Source: Polyangiaceae bacterium
Lineage (GTDB): Bacteria; Myxococcota_A; Polyangia; Polyangiales; Polyangiaceae
Length of the DNA stretch: 64,000 bases
Direction: 5' to 3'
Assembly (NCBI GenBank): GCA_013214025.1
Contig: JABSRN010000013.1
Coordinates: 1-64,000 of the forward strand
Position 1 is the first letter of the stretch. Each line of letters begins with the position of its first letter. The translations under genes were made by a program, and so were the position numbers. Shown here one piece after another: positions 53,996 through 63,724 of the stretch. Under the pieces are notes generated by a model that made no database searches, was not told the origin of the DNA, and saw only the letters and a program-made list of their open reading frames with translations.

Positions 53996-55100
53996 TATTG
54001 AGCGTCTTCCGCACGCGTTTCCACACGCCTTCTTGCACGTAGGGAATGCCGTATTTTTCGCAGGCTGCCTTCACCTTGGGTTGCAGCTTGCGGTACTCCA
54101 AGGGAGTCATGTCGGGCCACAAGTGGTGCTCGATTTGGTAGTTGAGCCAGCCGTGTAGCCAGTCGTTCAGATCGCCACCGGTGCGGTAGTTTGTGGAGCC
54201 CAAGATCTGGCGCAGATAGAACTCGGCGCGACCCTTGCTCTGGGTATCGAATCTGTAGAGGTCTTCGCCACAGTGGTTGGTGCCGATGATCGCGAAGGCA
54301 TGCGCGTTGGCGAGGATCTCGCCCATCATACTATTGGCGGCGACGCTCGCAGTAGCCCAAGTTCCCAGCGGGCTGAACATGGCGGGAATGGCGACGAAGT
54401 GCCAGGCAGCGTAGGGGCCGAGGCAGGTCTTCCAAAGTTCGGCGCCGCGCTCTCCGCGAGGATCCCAAACGTCTTTTCGTAGGATGCTACGGGGGTCCGG
54501 CTCTTGACCGGCTTTTTTCGCCCGCACGGCCCGGGCTTCCATCAGAGTGGTTGGGGCATAGTAGCTCCATTTCCAAGTCGTAGCGATGATGAAGCTGGAG
54601 AGGTAACGCAAGGGCCGGGAGAGTTTCATCTCTTCCAACCAATACATGTTTTCTTCGACCAGATCGGGGTCAGCGACTTCGCCTAATCGATAGTGATGAA
54701 GTTGATTGTGTTCGACATTCCAGCCTTCGGGGGAGATCCAGTCGAACCAGTCGATGTATCGTCGCCAACCCTGAGCGAATACCGCGCTGGTGTATCGATC
54801 GGGCACGTTCGATACTTTGTCGAAGCCACCGTGATTGATGTGGTGAGCCACGATGGCCCATCGCGTGTTTTTGCCCAAAGCGATGAGGGCCGGAGAGATC
54901 GGATTGGGCGCGATCCAGGCAGTCCCGTAGCCGAGCGCCGAACAGGCGCGGCCCCAGCGCTCGATCTTCTTGAGATGCGTGAGCTCTTCGCCGGTACGCG
55001 CTGCCCGGGTTTCTTTTGCTATGGCCGAGAGGTCTTTGGCCAGGGCTTCTACGTTTTTTCGCGGAAACCCGCAGATCGTTTCAGATTTCGACTCGGCCAT
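53904..55100 (-). CDS. Membrane fatty acid desaturase
   Basis: From ATG 55100 the 398-residue product is a di-iron membrane desaturase. The three histidine boxes are HHINHGG, HNQLHH and QIEHHL; the Gln at the start of the third box is typical of front-end desaturases, though the usual cytochrome b5 domain is absent. Several hydrophobic segments surround the boxes (YLSSFIIATTWKWSYYA, YAAWHFVAIPAMFSPL). It should introduce a double bond into membrane or acyl-carrier fatty acids using ferredoxin-type electrons. The frame is open to a TTG at 55139, but the added residues are not conserved. The 3' end overlaps the kinase pseudogene. Product and position of the double bond are unknown. Confidence 0.88.
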   Translation of the reverse strand: MAESKSETICGFPRKNVEALAKDLSAIAKETRAARTGEELTHLKKIERWGRACSALGYGTAWIAPNPISPALIALGKNTRWAIVAHHINHGGFDKVSNVPDRYTSAVFAQGWRRYIDWFDWISPEGWNVEHNQLHHYRLGEVADPDLVEENMYWLEEMKLSRPLRYLSSFIIATTWKWSYYAPTTLMEARAVRAKKAGQEPDPRSILRKDVWDPRGERGAELWKTCLGPYAAWHFVAIPAMFSPLGTWATASVAANSMMGEILANAHAFAIIGTNHCGEDLYRFDTQSKGRAEFYLRQILGSTNYRTGGDLNDWLHGWLNYQIEHHLWPDMTPLEYRKLQPKVKAACEKYGIPYVQEGVWKRVRKTLNIMTGKTEMLRTARTTAVPPSAPDLASAPAA

Positions 55101-55220
55101 CAGGGCAGGGGTGATGGCACACAGCGCGCGCTGATTCAAGAACCCGGCTGATTACTTGGCAGTTTGTGCCAATTGCGGATGTGCCCGGCGGCCATTGAGC
55201 CGCCCGCAGGCGGGCAAGCT

Positions 55221-55427
55221 TCAATAGTGAGGCGGCTTTTCGTGGGGCATATCCCCCCGTTCTGCGCCAGCGCGCATGTAAGTATCCAGCTTTTGTAGCT
55301 CTGCCTTGAGGGCGTCGATGGCACGTGCCTGGTCGACGATCACGTCACTCAGTTCAGAGATCGTCTTGTCTTGATAGGCGAGTTTGGTTTCGATGATGAT
55401 CAGTCGCTCGTCCTCGTGTTCACTCAT
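55221..55427 (-). CDS. slyX: SlyX-family protein
   Basis: The 68-residue product from ATG 55427 is a short coiled coil: RLIIIETKLAYQDKTISEL, then DVIVDQARAIDALKAELQKL, ending GDMPHEKPPHY. The heptad pattern and the PPHY end are typical of SlyX, a widespread protein of unknown function. It is downstream of the ABC-F gene (55477) on the same strand, with 49 bases between, and could be co-transcribed with it. Confidence 0.88.
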   Translation of the reverse strand: MSEHEDERLIIIETKLAYQDKTISELSDVIVDQARAIDALKAELQKLDTYMRAGAERGDMPHEKPPHY

Positions 55428-55476
55428 GGCGTTCCTCAATCGGCGTTGGTCGGTCGGCGTTGGGCACCGGTTGAGC

Positions 55477-57546
55477 TCAGCGTTTTCCGCGCTCTAGATC
55501 TTCTTGCAAACGGGTCCACTTGGCGGTCTTCTTTTCCACTGTGGAGGCGTCTCGCTGGTAAGCTTCGAGCAGCTTGTTCCGCCGCACCGGATCATCATAC
55601 AGCTTCGGATCACCGAGTTCACCATCGCGCTGGGACTGCAGCTTCTCCAAAGCGGCGATCTCGTCTTCTAGCGTCTCCACTTGCTTGCGAAGGGGAGCGC
55701 CTTGGCTCTTTTTTTGCCGCGCCTCGGCTTCGGCGCGCTTGCGTGCCTTTTCTTCTGCTCGACTTCGTTTTTTGGGAGGAACGGATTCATTGCCTTGCCT
55801 GCTAGCGGCGGTTTGGGAATTTCGTCCCGAGCCCCCCGAGGCCTGCCCCATAGCCGGCTTCCCTTTGCTGGTGGTGGGCTCGGCTGCGGCTTTGTGGACG
55901 ACGACATCGCCGTTTTCGCGGGTGGCGCAGGTTTGCAGGTATTCGTCGAAGGTACCTGGATACACTTCGACCTTGCCGTCCTCGACAGACCATATTTGCG
56001 TGGCCAGGGCGCGAACGAATCCTCGGTTGTGGCTGACGAATAACAGGGTGCCGTCGAAGGTCTCCAACGCCTCTCCGAGTCGTTCGCTGGACACGAGATC
56101 CAAGTGATTCGTTGGCTCATCCATCAGCAAGACATTGCCGGGATTGATCAACAGCTGGGCCAGCGCTACCCGCGCTCTCTCTCCACCTGACAGCACGTCA
56201 ATTTTCTTTTCGATCTCTTTGTCACCGAACAACATGGCGCCCAGCACCGCGCGGGTGCGCTGCGGACTGCCGTCCTTCGCCCGGTGATGAACCTCGTCGT
56301 AGACGGTACTCTCGCCGTGCAGGGACTCGGCGTGATGCTGGGCGTAGTATCCGACCTTGGCATTGTGCCCAAAGGTGAATTCGCCGCTACTGGCTTCCAG
56401 TTCACTGGCAAGGATGCGTAGAAGCGTTGTCTTGCCAGCCCCGTTCTTGCCAATGATGCCGATACGATCCCCCCGGCGTATCAACAGCTCAACATTGTTG
56501 AGGACCTGGTTGTCGCCGAAGTTCTTGCACAATTCTTCGGTTCGCAAGACATCTTGACCGGCACGCTCTGACGGCGGAAAACGGAAATTGATGGTCGCGT
56601 GCTCCTGGTAGAGTTCCACTTTCTCCATCTTTTCGAGGGCGCGCACGCGGCTTTGCACCTGGGCGGCCTTGGATGCTTTAGCGCGAAAGCGGGAGATGAA
56701 GCTCTCCAGGTGTTCACGTTCCTTCGCCAGATTCGCTGCGCGGTTCTGGAGCAGCACTCGCTCCTCTTCTCGTTGCTTGAGGTACTTGTCGTAGTCGCCC
56801 GGGTAACTTCGCATGCCTTCCGGTTCGAAGCTGAGGACCCGATTGATCTGCTCGTTGAGAAATTCCCGATCATGGCTGATCAAGATGAACGCGCGGTTGT
56901 AGCGTTTCAGAAAGCTGGAGAACCAAGCGACTGATGGCATGTCCAAGTGGTTGGTCGGCTCGTCGAGCAGCAATAGATCGGGACGTTGAAAGAGCAAGGC
57001 GGCGAGTACCGCCCGCATCATCCAGCCACCGCTGAACTCCCCCAGGTCGCGCGCGTGGTCGCTATCAACGAAACCAAGTCCGGAGAGAATGCGTTTGGCT
57101 TCGAATTCGGAGTAGTGGGTGTCGAAGTCCGAGACCTCTTCGTGCAGTTCGGCGACTCGACCGGCTAACTCCATGATGTGCTCCTCCTGGCAAGCAGCGC
57201 CGGGACCGGCGGAGAGCTCTTCGAGCTCGGCAGTCGAGGAACTCAGAGCTGCGTCCAGTTCCTTTCGCCCCGGTACGCTCGCGAGAACGAAATCGAGCAG
57301 CTCGTTGCCGCTCTCGAGCACGACGTCCTGTCGGAGGTAGCCGAGGCGCATCCCGCCTGTTCGCAAAATCTGCCCGCCGTCCGCAGTTTGTTCCCCTGCC
57401 ATCAGCTTCAGCAAAGTGCTTTTACCGGAGCCATTGGGGCCGATCAGGCCGATCCGATCATTGTCGTCAATTCTGACGGACATGTCGTCGACGATGGATT
57501 TGCCCCCGAGCATGAGGGAAATGTTTTGGAAGTCGAGAAGGCTCAC
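55477..57546 (-). CDS. ABC-F ATPase, second copy
   Basis: The 689-residue product starts at GTG 57546 with SLLDFQNISLMLGGKSIV. It has two ABC domains with Walker A motifs GPNGSGKST and GKNGAGKTT and signatures FSGGWMMR and LSGGERAR. The linker between domains is Arg/Lys-rich. A basic low-complexity region and a coiled C-terminal domain (KQVETLEDEIAALEKLQ) follow. It is a ribosome-associated ABC-F protein of the YheS/Uup type, distinct from the copy at 50455. It lies between the SNF2 gene and slyX on the same strand, 44 bases after the SNF2 stop, so the three may form an operon. Function in translation is inferred. Confidence 0.9.
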   Translation of the reverse strand: MSLLDFQNISLMLGGKSIVDDMSVRIDDNDRIGLIGPNGSGKSTLLKLMAGEQTADGGQILRTGGMRLGYLRQDVVLESGNELLDFVLASVPGRKELDAALSSSTAELEELSAGPGAACQEEHIMELAGRVAELHEEVSDFDTHYSEFEAKRILSGLGFVDSDHARDLGEFSGGWMMRAVLAALLFQRPDLLLLDEPTNHLDMPSVAWFSSFLKRYNRAFILISHDREFLNEQINRVLSFEPEGMRSYPGDYDKYLKQREEERVLLQNRAANLAKEREHLESFISRFRAKASKAAQVQSRVRALEKMEKVELYQEHATINFRFPPSERAGQDVLRTEELCKNFGDNQVLNNVELLIRRGDRIGIIGKNGAGKTTLLRILASELEASSGEFTFGHNAKVGYYAQHHAESLHGESTVYDEVHHRAKDGSPQRTRAVLGAMLFGDKEIEKKIDVLSGGERARVALAQLLINPGNVLLMDEPTNHLDLVSSERLGEALETFDGTLLFVSHNRGFVRALATQIWSVEDGKVEVYPGTFDEYLQTCATRENGDVVVHKAAAEPTTSKGKPAMGQASGGSGRNSQTAASRQGNESVPPKKRSRAEEKARKRAEAEARQKKSQGAPLRKQVETLEDEIAALEKLQSQRDGELGDPKLYDDPVRRNKLLEAYQRDASTVEKKTAKWTRLQEDLERGKR

Positions 57547-57590
57547 GCGGCGCTCATAGCACTGCTTGCCAGGAATTCACCCGGGATTCG

Positions 57591-60506
57591 CTATTCCAAC
57601 AGTGCCAGGAGTTCATCCCGACCCAAGCTCTGGCTCTGAGCGGCGTCCCCGAGGGCGGATCCTGCGAGATCTCGCTTCTTTTCCTGGAGAGCCAGGATTT
57701 TTTCCTCCACCGTGTCGGCCGCGACGATCCGGTGAACAAATACCGCGCGGTCCTGACCAATACGGTGCGCTCTGTCAGCGGCTTGGTCCTCGACGGCGGG
57801 ATTCCACCACAAATCCAGCAGAAATACGTGATCCGCGGAAGTGAGGTTGAGTCCAGTGCCGCCAGCTTTCAGGGAGAGCAGCATCACGGGGACGTCTGCA
57901 TCCGTCTGAAACTGTTCGACGACCTGACCGCGGTTTTTTGTACTGCCGTCCAGCCGACGGAACGCCAGCTCTTCCTCTTTTAGCGCCGGCTCAACCAAGT
58001 CCAGGAGCGACGTCCACTGGGAGAACACGAGTGCCTTGTGCCCATTGTCAACACAGGCGCGCAACATGCTTCGAAGTTGGGACACCTTCGACGAGCTTTC
58101 GGCAGTTTGCCCAGGGATCAGTTGCGGGTGACAGGCGGCTTGTCGGAGGCGTAGTAATGCCTCTAGTGCCTTCATGACGTTGCCGCCTTCCCGCAGTCTG
58201 TCTACGATTTCCTTCTGACTGGCGGCTCGAAGGGTGTCGTAGAGTTGTCGCTCGCTTTCACTCAGCGTTACCTTCACTACGTTATCGATCCGCGGAGGCA
58301 ACTCGGCCGCGACCTCGGCCTTCATGCGGCGGAGGATGAAGGGACGGATCTTTTGCCGGAGGATCGCTGACCGCTCGGCATTGCCATCGGCTACGGGGAT
58401 GGCGAAGCGCTCGCGAAATTCGCGACGGCTGCCGAGCAGTCCAGGATTCGTAAAGTGAAACTGGCTCCACAGTTCCTCTAGGCGATTCTCCACGGGAGTG
58501 CCGCTGAGGCTGATGCGGAAATGGGCTTTGATTTGGTAGGCGGCCTGGGCGACCTGGCTCTCGGGGTTCTTGATATTTTGGGACTCGTCGAGCACGGCGG
58601 TGTCCCAAATCACTTCAGACAGTTTGTCTTCGTCGATTCGGAGAAGGGCGTAACTCGTGAGGGTTACCGCCGCCTTGGCGTTCAGTTCGCGGCGCGCCCC
58701 GTGATATCGGCAAATACTGAGCTCGGGTCGGAAGCGGCGAATTTCTGCCGTCCAGTTGTCGATCAAGCTGGTGGGGCAGACCACCAGGCTACGGCCCTGC
58801 AACGCGCAGATCGCTTGCAGGGTTTTACCGAGACCCATGTCGTCAGCGAGCAGTGCGCCCAGATGGGCATCTCGCAGGAAGCAGAGCCAGTTGACGCCGT
58901 GGTGCTGGTACGGGCGCAATTCGGCATTCACTTCGGGGGATTTTGCTTCCGGGATCTCCGTGAAGCCATCCAGCAAAGGACGCAGGCCATCGAAGCTGGG
59001 AGGGAGAGGGGCGTCCAAGGATTCGCACAGGGCCGCGACCGCCGGTGCAGCCCAGGCTGCCACACCCTTGGCTGCCCGATCGGCGTCAGCGGCGGTCAAC
59101 AGGTCCTGTAGCTCGTCAGCGTGGGCCGACAACCACTCCACAGGCAACGGTGCCCAGCCCCCGCCATCCAGCGGTACAATTTTCAGCCCGGCGTTCCACG
59201 CCTTGGCTACAGATTCTGCCGAGCTGCCTTGCCCCTTGGCACCCTCGAACTCGACCCGCAGTCGGCCCTCGGTTTCGACCATGCGCGGCACCAGTTCAGT
59301 CCTCGACAGTTTTCGACCCTTCACGGAGCCTTCGTCGAAGCGCGACAATTTGTCAGCGAGGGTTGTGGCTTCGGGCCCCGCAACATGCAGGCGATTGCCG
59401 GGAAGCATGTTGAGCTCATTTCGGAGTCGCTCTTTCAGCTTTCGTTCGAGCTCGAGCTTCCGGATGGGCAAGACACCCAAGCCGAGATACGTTAGGATCT
59501 TATTATCGACACGGGCACAGGGAGGCTCGCCATAGACCACCGTCGCCATGGCGCTCAGCGTGTGACCCTCCTGCTGGATTTCGATGGCGATTCGGGGAAC
59601 GAGATCGGGGTCTGTTCTCGGTAGCTTTGTGGTTCGGATCTTGAACGGAATCCGGTGTTGGATTTTGGGCAGGACCTCTGAGGTCAGCTCCGCTACCTGT
59701 TCCTGGCTGAACTTTTGACTGCTGGGGAGTTGCTGTAGCCGGAGCCCAGAGAGATCGGTCTCACGCAGTTTACGGACCTTGTCACCACACATGACAAGAT
59801 TTGCCGCGAGCACCTCCGTCACGCTCGGGTCTCGCTCAATCACGAGTTCGAAACCGTCGCCCGAGTCTTGGAGGTAGCCGTGGGGGCTGATTCGTTTGTG
59901 CTCGATGATGACGCTCTGCCCGTCGATTTCTACGCCGCTGGCCCCCTCGAGCAGTTCGAGGATAGCACTCAGCATCTCAGGAGGGAGCAGCCCGCGTCCG
60001 CGAGTAAGTAGCAGCCGATCGATGCGCAAATCTTCGTCGCGGAGGGGGACTTCGTCGCCGCTTTCTCTGATGTGTGAGTGGATGGACCCAGCCAGCTCTG
60101 CATCCGGCACTCCGGGCTTTCGAATGGCTCGGAACAACAACAAGGCGGCATGTTGTCGGCGTTTGAATTGGTAGATTAGCTTGGGCTCGTCGGAGGCTGT
60201 CTCAGGCAGGCGAGTGCCCGTCTCCAGGGCTTTACGAATGGCGAGGATCGCGCCAACTACGTGTTCGCAGGGATCGATCTTGCCTAGACAACTACAATCC
60301 CATTCCGCATCTTCGGGGTAGAGCAGCACTGTGGGCGCCACCATTCGGCCTGGGTCCTTGACCCGACAGCTGAGTTCCCCGTCCTCGCCGTCCCGTTGAT
60401 TGGTGACGGCACCGCTCCGCGACAGTTCTACGCCTCGCGACCAAGTGCGTGCGGCGCAATGAGCTCGAACGGCGCGTTGGATCTCCTCCACGTCGCGGAT
60501 GTACAT
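57591..60506 (-). CDS. SWIM zinc-finger SNF2-family ATPase
   Basis: The 971-residue product has an N-terminal SWIM zinc finger (WDCSCLGKIDPCEHV), a long helical middle, and a SNF2 ATPase at the C-terminus. The ATPase has LADDMGLGKT (motif I), DESQ in place of DEAH (motif II), SGTPVENRLEELWSQFHF (motif III) and a helicase C half with LSLKAGGTGLNLTSADHVFLLDLWWNPAVEDQAADRAHRIGQ. SNF2 proteins translocate on DNA and remodel protein-DNA complexes. The SWIM finger probably binds DNA or protein. Bacterial SWIM-SNF2 proteins are often linked to DNA repair or transcription (HepA/RapA relatives). ATG 60506 has no strong ribosome site. Confidence 0.92.
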   Translation of the reverse strand: MYIRDVEEIQRAVRAHCAARTWSRGVELSRSGAVTNQRDGEDGELSCRVKDPGRMVAPTVLLYPEDAEWDCSCLGKIDPCEHVVGAILAIRKALETGTRLPETASDEPKLIYQFKRRQHAALLLFRAIRKPGVPDAELAGSIHSHIRESGDEVPLRDEDLRIDRLLLTRGRGLLPPEMLSAILELLEGASGVEIDGQSVIIEHKRISPHGYLQDSGDGFELVIERDPSVTEVLAANLVMCGDKVRKLRETDLSGLRLQQLPSSQKFSQEQVAELTSEVLPKIQHRIPFKIRTTKLPRTDPDLVPRIAIEIQQEGHTLSAMATVVYGEPPCARVDNKILTYLGLGVLPIRKLELERKLKERLRNELNMLPGNRLHVAGPEATTLADKLSRFDEGSVKGRKLSRTELVPRMVETEGRLRVEFEGAKGQGSSAESVAKAWNAGLKIVPLDGGGWAPLPVEWLSAHADELQDLLTAADADRAAKGVAAWAAPAVAALCESLDAPLPPSFDGLRPLLDGFTEIPEAKSPEVNAELRPYQHHGVNWLCFLRDAHLGALLADDMGLGKTLQAICALQGRSLVVCPTSLIDNWTAEIRRFRPELSICRYHGARRELNAKAAVTLTSYALLRIDEDKLSEVIWDTAVLDESQNIKNPESQVAQAAYQIKAHFRISLSGTPVENRLEELWSQFHFTNPGLLGSRREFRERFAIPVADGNAERSAILRQKIRPFILRRMKAEVAAELPPRIDNVVKVTLSESERQLYDTLRAASQKEIVDRLREGGNVMKALEALLRLRQAACHPQLIPGQTAESSSKVSQLRSMLRACVDNGHKALVFSQWTSLLDLVEPALKEEELAFRRLDGSTKNRGQVVEQFQTDADVPVMLLSLKAGGTGLNLTSADHVFLLDLWWNPAVEDQAADRAHRIGQDRAVFVHRIVAADTVEEKILALQEKKRDLAGSALGDAAQSQSLGRDELLALLE

Positions 60507-60895
60507 GAGAAGGAGCCAACTTGACCAGCCCCTCTGTGGGCATCCGGCAAATTGATACCGCTGCGCGACCGGGTCTTCGACCCAATTTTTAGGGGAATAT
60601 TCGGAGTTCTCGTGGCGATGGAATTCGGATTCTCATGTCTTAGGGACGATTCGAGTCGATTACGCTGAATCTTCGATGGTTCCCGTCGTTGACTAATCAA
60701 CAGGGCTCCGGGATGGCCCTCTCGATTTGATGCGCGGTCTTAAGCTCGAGCAGGTTGGGATGCCTTCAAAACCGGCTATCTGTGCAAGAAAGTTGAACAT
60801 GCGAATGGGGTTTGCCTAGCAGTTGTGATACCTAGCCCTGCCGAGCCCGCCCCCAACTGCGAGCCCGCAATATCTCTTAGCGCGAGGAATATCGA
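60507..60895. other. Intergenic region between SNF2 and small basic gene
   Basis: This 389-base stretch lies between divergent genes. I see no gene, hairpin or repeat that stands out. GCGAGG lies about 10 bases before the GTG at 60896. Confidence 0.5.
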
Positions 60896-61159
60896 GTGAA
60901 AGCACGACCTAGTATCGAAAAGCGCCGCAAAGAACGAGCACGTCAGGACAAGAAGCGAGAAAAGAGCGAGCGACGCTCGGATCGCAAAGTCGAGAAAGCT
61001 GACCGCCCTGCCCGAGAAGACGGCGCCGATCCCGATATTGATCACATCGTTCCGGGCCCCCAGCCGATAGAAGTCGACACTTCCCTCGATCGCTACGTAG
61101 ACCCACTGGCCGAAGTTAATTCGGACGAGAGTGGCCAGGACGAAAAAGCCGAAGCCTGA
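60896..61159 (+). CDS. Small highly charged protein
   Basis: The 87-residue product starts at GTG 60896. Its N-terminal half is strongly basic (SIEKRRKERARQDKKREK and further RxxRK patterns) and probably a single helix. The C-terminal half is acidic (DGADPDIDH, DPLAEVNSDESGQDEKAEA). Small basic proteins of this type occur beside core genes in delta-proteobacteria, as I recall; function is not known. A minus-strand frame of similar position is less protein-like. It is 207 bases before the SCP2 gene on the same strand. Confidence 0.6.
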   Translation: MKARPSIEKRRKERARQDKKREKSERRSDRKVEKADRPAREDGADPDIDHIVPGPQPIEVDTSLDRYVDPLAEVNSDESGQDEKAEA

Positions 61160-61366
61160 ATTCGGGCCCTTGTGTTTGGCCGGTGTGCAGCTTCGGAAAC
61201 CGCCGAAAATCTGCACTAATTGGCCCCCTGGGCACAAATTATCCCTTTGCTCGCTCGCCTCGCGGACGGTAGAAGTCCTCTCGTTGGTCGCGGTGTGTAA
61301 CCGAGGCCCCTGCCGGTCCCGCGGGGATCGAGTTCCACCTACCGAAAAACCACAGGAGACATCACC

Positions 61367-61696
61367 ATGGCAACAGCCAAAGAAATCATGGACGGCGCGA
61401 ACACCAAACTGACCGCAGATCCGGCACAGGCCGAAGGCATCGGCGCGGTTTACAAGTACGTCCTCGAAGGGGACGGCGGCGGCACGTTCGTCATGAACTG
61501 CAAAGATGCCCCCGGCGTCACCGAAGGCGAGGGCGACGCCCAGTGCACCCTTCGTATGAATGCCGCTGACTTCGTGGACATGGCCGAAGGCCGCGCCAAC
61601 GGTCAGCAGCTGTTCTTCACGGGCAAGCTGAAAATCGAAGGCGACATGGGGCTAGCCATGAAGCTACAGCAGCTCACGAAGCTCTTCACGAGCTGA
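61367..61696 (+). CDS. SCP2 sterol-binding domain protein
   Basis: The 109-residue product is a single SCP2 domain: GIGAVYKYVLEGDGGGTFVMNCKDAPG, ADFVDMAEGRANGQQLFFTGKLKIEGDMGLAMKLQQLTKLF. SCP2 domains hold sterols, fatty acyl-CoAs or other lipids in a hydrophobic tunnel in the cytosol. AGGAGA lies 6 bases before ATG 61367. A strong terminator follows at 61745. It lies beside a cytochrome P450 gene, which would suit a shared lipid or sterol substrate, although the terminator makes them separate transcripts. Confidence 0.92.
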   Translation: MATAKEIMDGANTKLTADPAQAEGIGAVYKYVLEGDGGGTFVMNCKDAPGVTEGEGDAQCTLRMNAADFVDMAEGRANGQQLFFTGKLKIEGDMGLAMKLQQLTKLFTS

Positions 61697-61744
61697 ACGA
61701 GCCCCAGCAGCGTCTGAGATCAGCGTAAGCTGACTCAGACCAAT

Positions 61745-61784
61745 AACAGGCAGCTACGGCAACGTGGCTGCCTGTTGTGTTTTG
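61745..61784 (+). terminator. Intrinsic terminator after the SCP2 gene
   Basis: AACAGGCAGC at 61745-61754 pairs perfectly with GCTGCCTGTT at 61767-61776 across a 12-base loop, and GTGTTTTG follows. It lies 48 bases after the SCP2 stop. Confidence 0.85.
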
Positions 61785-61858
61785 TATCAAGCAGGATCTG
61801 TTTACTTACCGCCGGGACGGTAGGTGCCGAGACTTTATTGTTCGATCGGTGGTCCTGG

Positions 61859-61888
61859 TTGCAGCTGGCAAATCGCCGGGGCTAATCT
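61859..61888 (+). promoter_or_regulatory. Candidate promoter of the cytochrome P450 gene
   Basis: TTGCAG (61859-61864) and TAATCT (61883-61888) are 18 bases apart. The -10 element is 5 bases before ATG 61894, so the transcript would be leaderless. This supports 61894 over the upstream open start at 61777. Confidence 0.5.
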
Positions 61889-61893
61889 GGCTC

Positions 61894-63081
61894 ATGCGCT
61901 TCGACCCTTTTTCTAAGACGTTCTTCAACGACCCCTACGAACTGTATGGGCAGCTGCGTGACCACGAACCCGTGCACCACAACCCTGAGCTGGGGTTTTA
62001 TGCTTTGTCTCGCTTCGACGACGTGCTGGAGGCCGCCATGGACACCAAAGTGTTCAGCTCGGCATGGGGGGTCACGGTTCGTCCGATGAGTCCCGAGCGC
62101 ATCGCAGCCATGCCGATGATCATCATGATGGATCCGCCGAAGCAGACTCGTCACCGACGTCTCGTGAGCAAGGCCTTCACCCCTAAGCGCATCGCGGCCA
62201 TGGAGGACGTGGTTCGAGATTTGACTCTGGAGTATCTGAATCCGCTGTTGGAGGCCGGAGGCGGCGACTTCGTCCGGGACTTCGCAGGCTGTGTGCCAGT
62301 AGAAGCCATCAGTTTATTGCTCGGCGTCCCCAAGGCGGATCGACAGTGGTTGCGGGATGCCGTGAACGATTCGTTGACTGTCGAGGAAGGCACCGGAAAT
62401 CCTACCGCCACGGGGATTGCGGCATCAAAAAAGAAGATGGGATACTTCTTTTCGCTGGTGGCGGAGCGCCGAACAAAACCTCAGGAGGACTTGATCAGTG
62501 CGCTGGTAGCCGCCGAGGTAAAATCCGACACGGGCGAGATCGAGAAGTTAACGGACAAAGAAATCGTCGGCTTCTGCAGCTTGTTGCAGGCGGCCGGTAG
62601 CGAGACTGCGACGAAACTCATGGGGGCTCTGTTGGTGTTGCTGCATCGCCACCCGGATGCCCTGCAGGACCTTCGAGCCGACCCGTTGGGGATCCCCGGC
62701 GCGGTCGAGGAAGCTCTGCGCTACTGGCCACCGTCACAAATCCAGGGGCGGACGACCACCGAGGAGATAACGCTCCACGGCGTGACCATGCCAAAGGAAT
62801 CGCGGGTGCTGTTGCTGACAGGCGCGGCTTGTCGCGACGGGCGGCAGTTTCCGGAACCCGACCGATTCGACATCAAACGTCAGTTCCCGATTCAGCTTTC
62901 ATTCGGTCATGGGGCTCACAAGTGCATCGGCGCATCCCTGGCTCGCTTGGAGACACGAATAGCCTTCGAACTGTTGTTTGCTAGCACGAAGGAAATCAGT
63001 ATCGATGAATCGCGTGCTGAACGAGTGCAAATGTCGAACGTCGCGGGTTACTCGTCGATTCCGATGACAGTGGTGTCCTGA
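61894..63081 (+). CDS. Cytochrome P450
   Basis: The 395-residue product from ATG 61894 is a soluble bacterial class I P450. The heme-ligand loop is SFGHGAHKCIGASLARLE with the axial Cys. The EXXR motif is EEALRY. The I-helix oxygen motif reads LLQAAGSETATK, with Glu in place of the common Asp. It hydroxylates an organic substrate with electrons from ferredoxin, but no ferredoxin or reductase gene is adjacent. The neighbouring SCP2 gene hints at a lipid or sterol substrate (inference). The open frame upstream crosses the SCP2 terminator and is not used. Confidence 0.92.
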   Translation: MRFDPFSKTFFNDPYELYGQLRDHEPVHHNPELGFYALSRFDDVLEAAMDTKVFSSAWGVTVRPMSPERIAAMPMIIMMDPPKQTRHRRLVSKAFTPKRIAAMEDVVRDLTLEYLNPLLEAGGGDFVRDFAGCVPVEAISLLLGVPKADRQWLRDAVNDSLTVEEGTGNPTATGIAASKKKMGYFFSLVAERRTKPQEDLISALVAAEVKSDTGEIEKLTDKEIVGFCSLLQAAGSETATKLMGALLVLLHRHPDALQDLRADPLGIPGAVEEALRYWPPSQIQGRTTTEEITLHGVTMPKESRVLLLTGAACRDGRQFPEPDRFDIKRQFPIQLSFGHGAHKCIGASLARLETRIAFELLFASTKEISIDESRAERVQMSNVAGYSSIPMTVVS

Positions 63082-63082
63082 G

Positions 63083-63724
63083 TCATTCCCAGACTCGACA
63101 CTCCAGCCACAGTACGGGGTTGTCTAGGGAGCTGGCGGTGCAAATACTGTCGAAGCTGTCGGCATTGAGCACCCCAGGTCCCCCCCCCTCGCGTGGACTC
63201 TGCCAAAGGCAGACTTCCCCGGTTTCGCAGACGAGCCCGGTTTGTCCCGGATCGCAGTTGTAGTCGGGGGCCGCGAGCCCCAGCACTTCCATCTGAGTCG
63301 GGGTGGCGCACACGAACACATCGTCGCAAAAAGTCCCGACCTCCAAGTTGCCGCCACGCACGAAGAACATCGAGGCGTCGCATTGTCCGGGGGCAAAACC
63401 CGTTGTTGAAATGGCGCTCTCCGAGCCGCCTCCGCCTGAGTTCATCGCGCCGGCCGTGCCAGCGCTGTTTGGGCTTCCTCCCGCGGGCTGTCCACCGCTA
63501 GCGCTGCCGCTGATGTCTCCGCTGCTCCCGGTGCTTCCGCTGCTGTCAGCCGGGCTAGTAGAGCTGAGGTCGGAATCTTGAGCGGCATCAGAGGCTCCAT
63601 CCGGTGTTCCGGAATTGGGACCCACAGCGGAGCTCGAGCTGTCGCTGCACGCCGGTAGCAGCGTCCCAATCACGATCAGCGCGCGGGAGAGGTTGAATCG
63701 ATATGAACCATGGGGATGACGCAT
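63083..63724 (-). CDS. Cysteine-rich lipoprotein with Ser/Gly linker
   Basis: The 213-residue product has a lipoprotein signal (lipobox LLPAC, Cys near residue 26). A low-complexity linker of Ser, Gly, Asp and Ala runs to about residue 105. The C-terminal domain has several cysteines (APGQCDASMFF, TFCDDVFVCA, YNCDPGQ, VCETGEVCLW, SICTAS, LECRVW), probably disulfide-bonded. The layout resembles the lipoprotein at 28515-29024, though the domains are not obviously related. The stop lies one base from the convergent P450 stop. Function is unknown. Confidence 0.8.
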   Translation of the reverse strand: MRHPHGSYRFNLSRALIVIGTLLPACSDSSSSAVGPNSGTPDGASDAAQDSDLSSTSPADSSGSTGSSGDISGSASGGQPAGGSPNSAGTAGAMNSGGGGSESAISTTGFAPGQCDASMFFVRGGNLEVGTFCDDVFVCATPTQMEVLGLAAPDYNCDPGQTGLVCETGEVCLWQSPREGGGPGVLNADSFDSICTASSLDNPVLWLECRVWE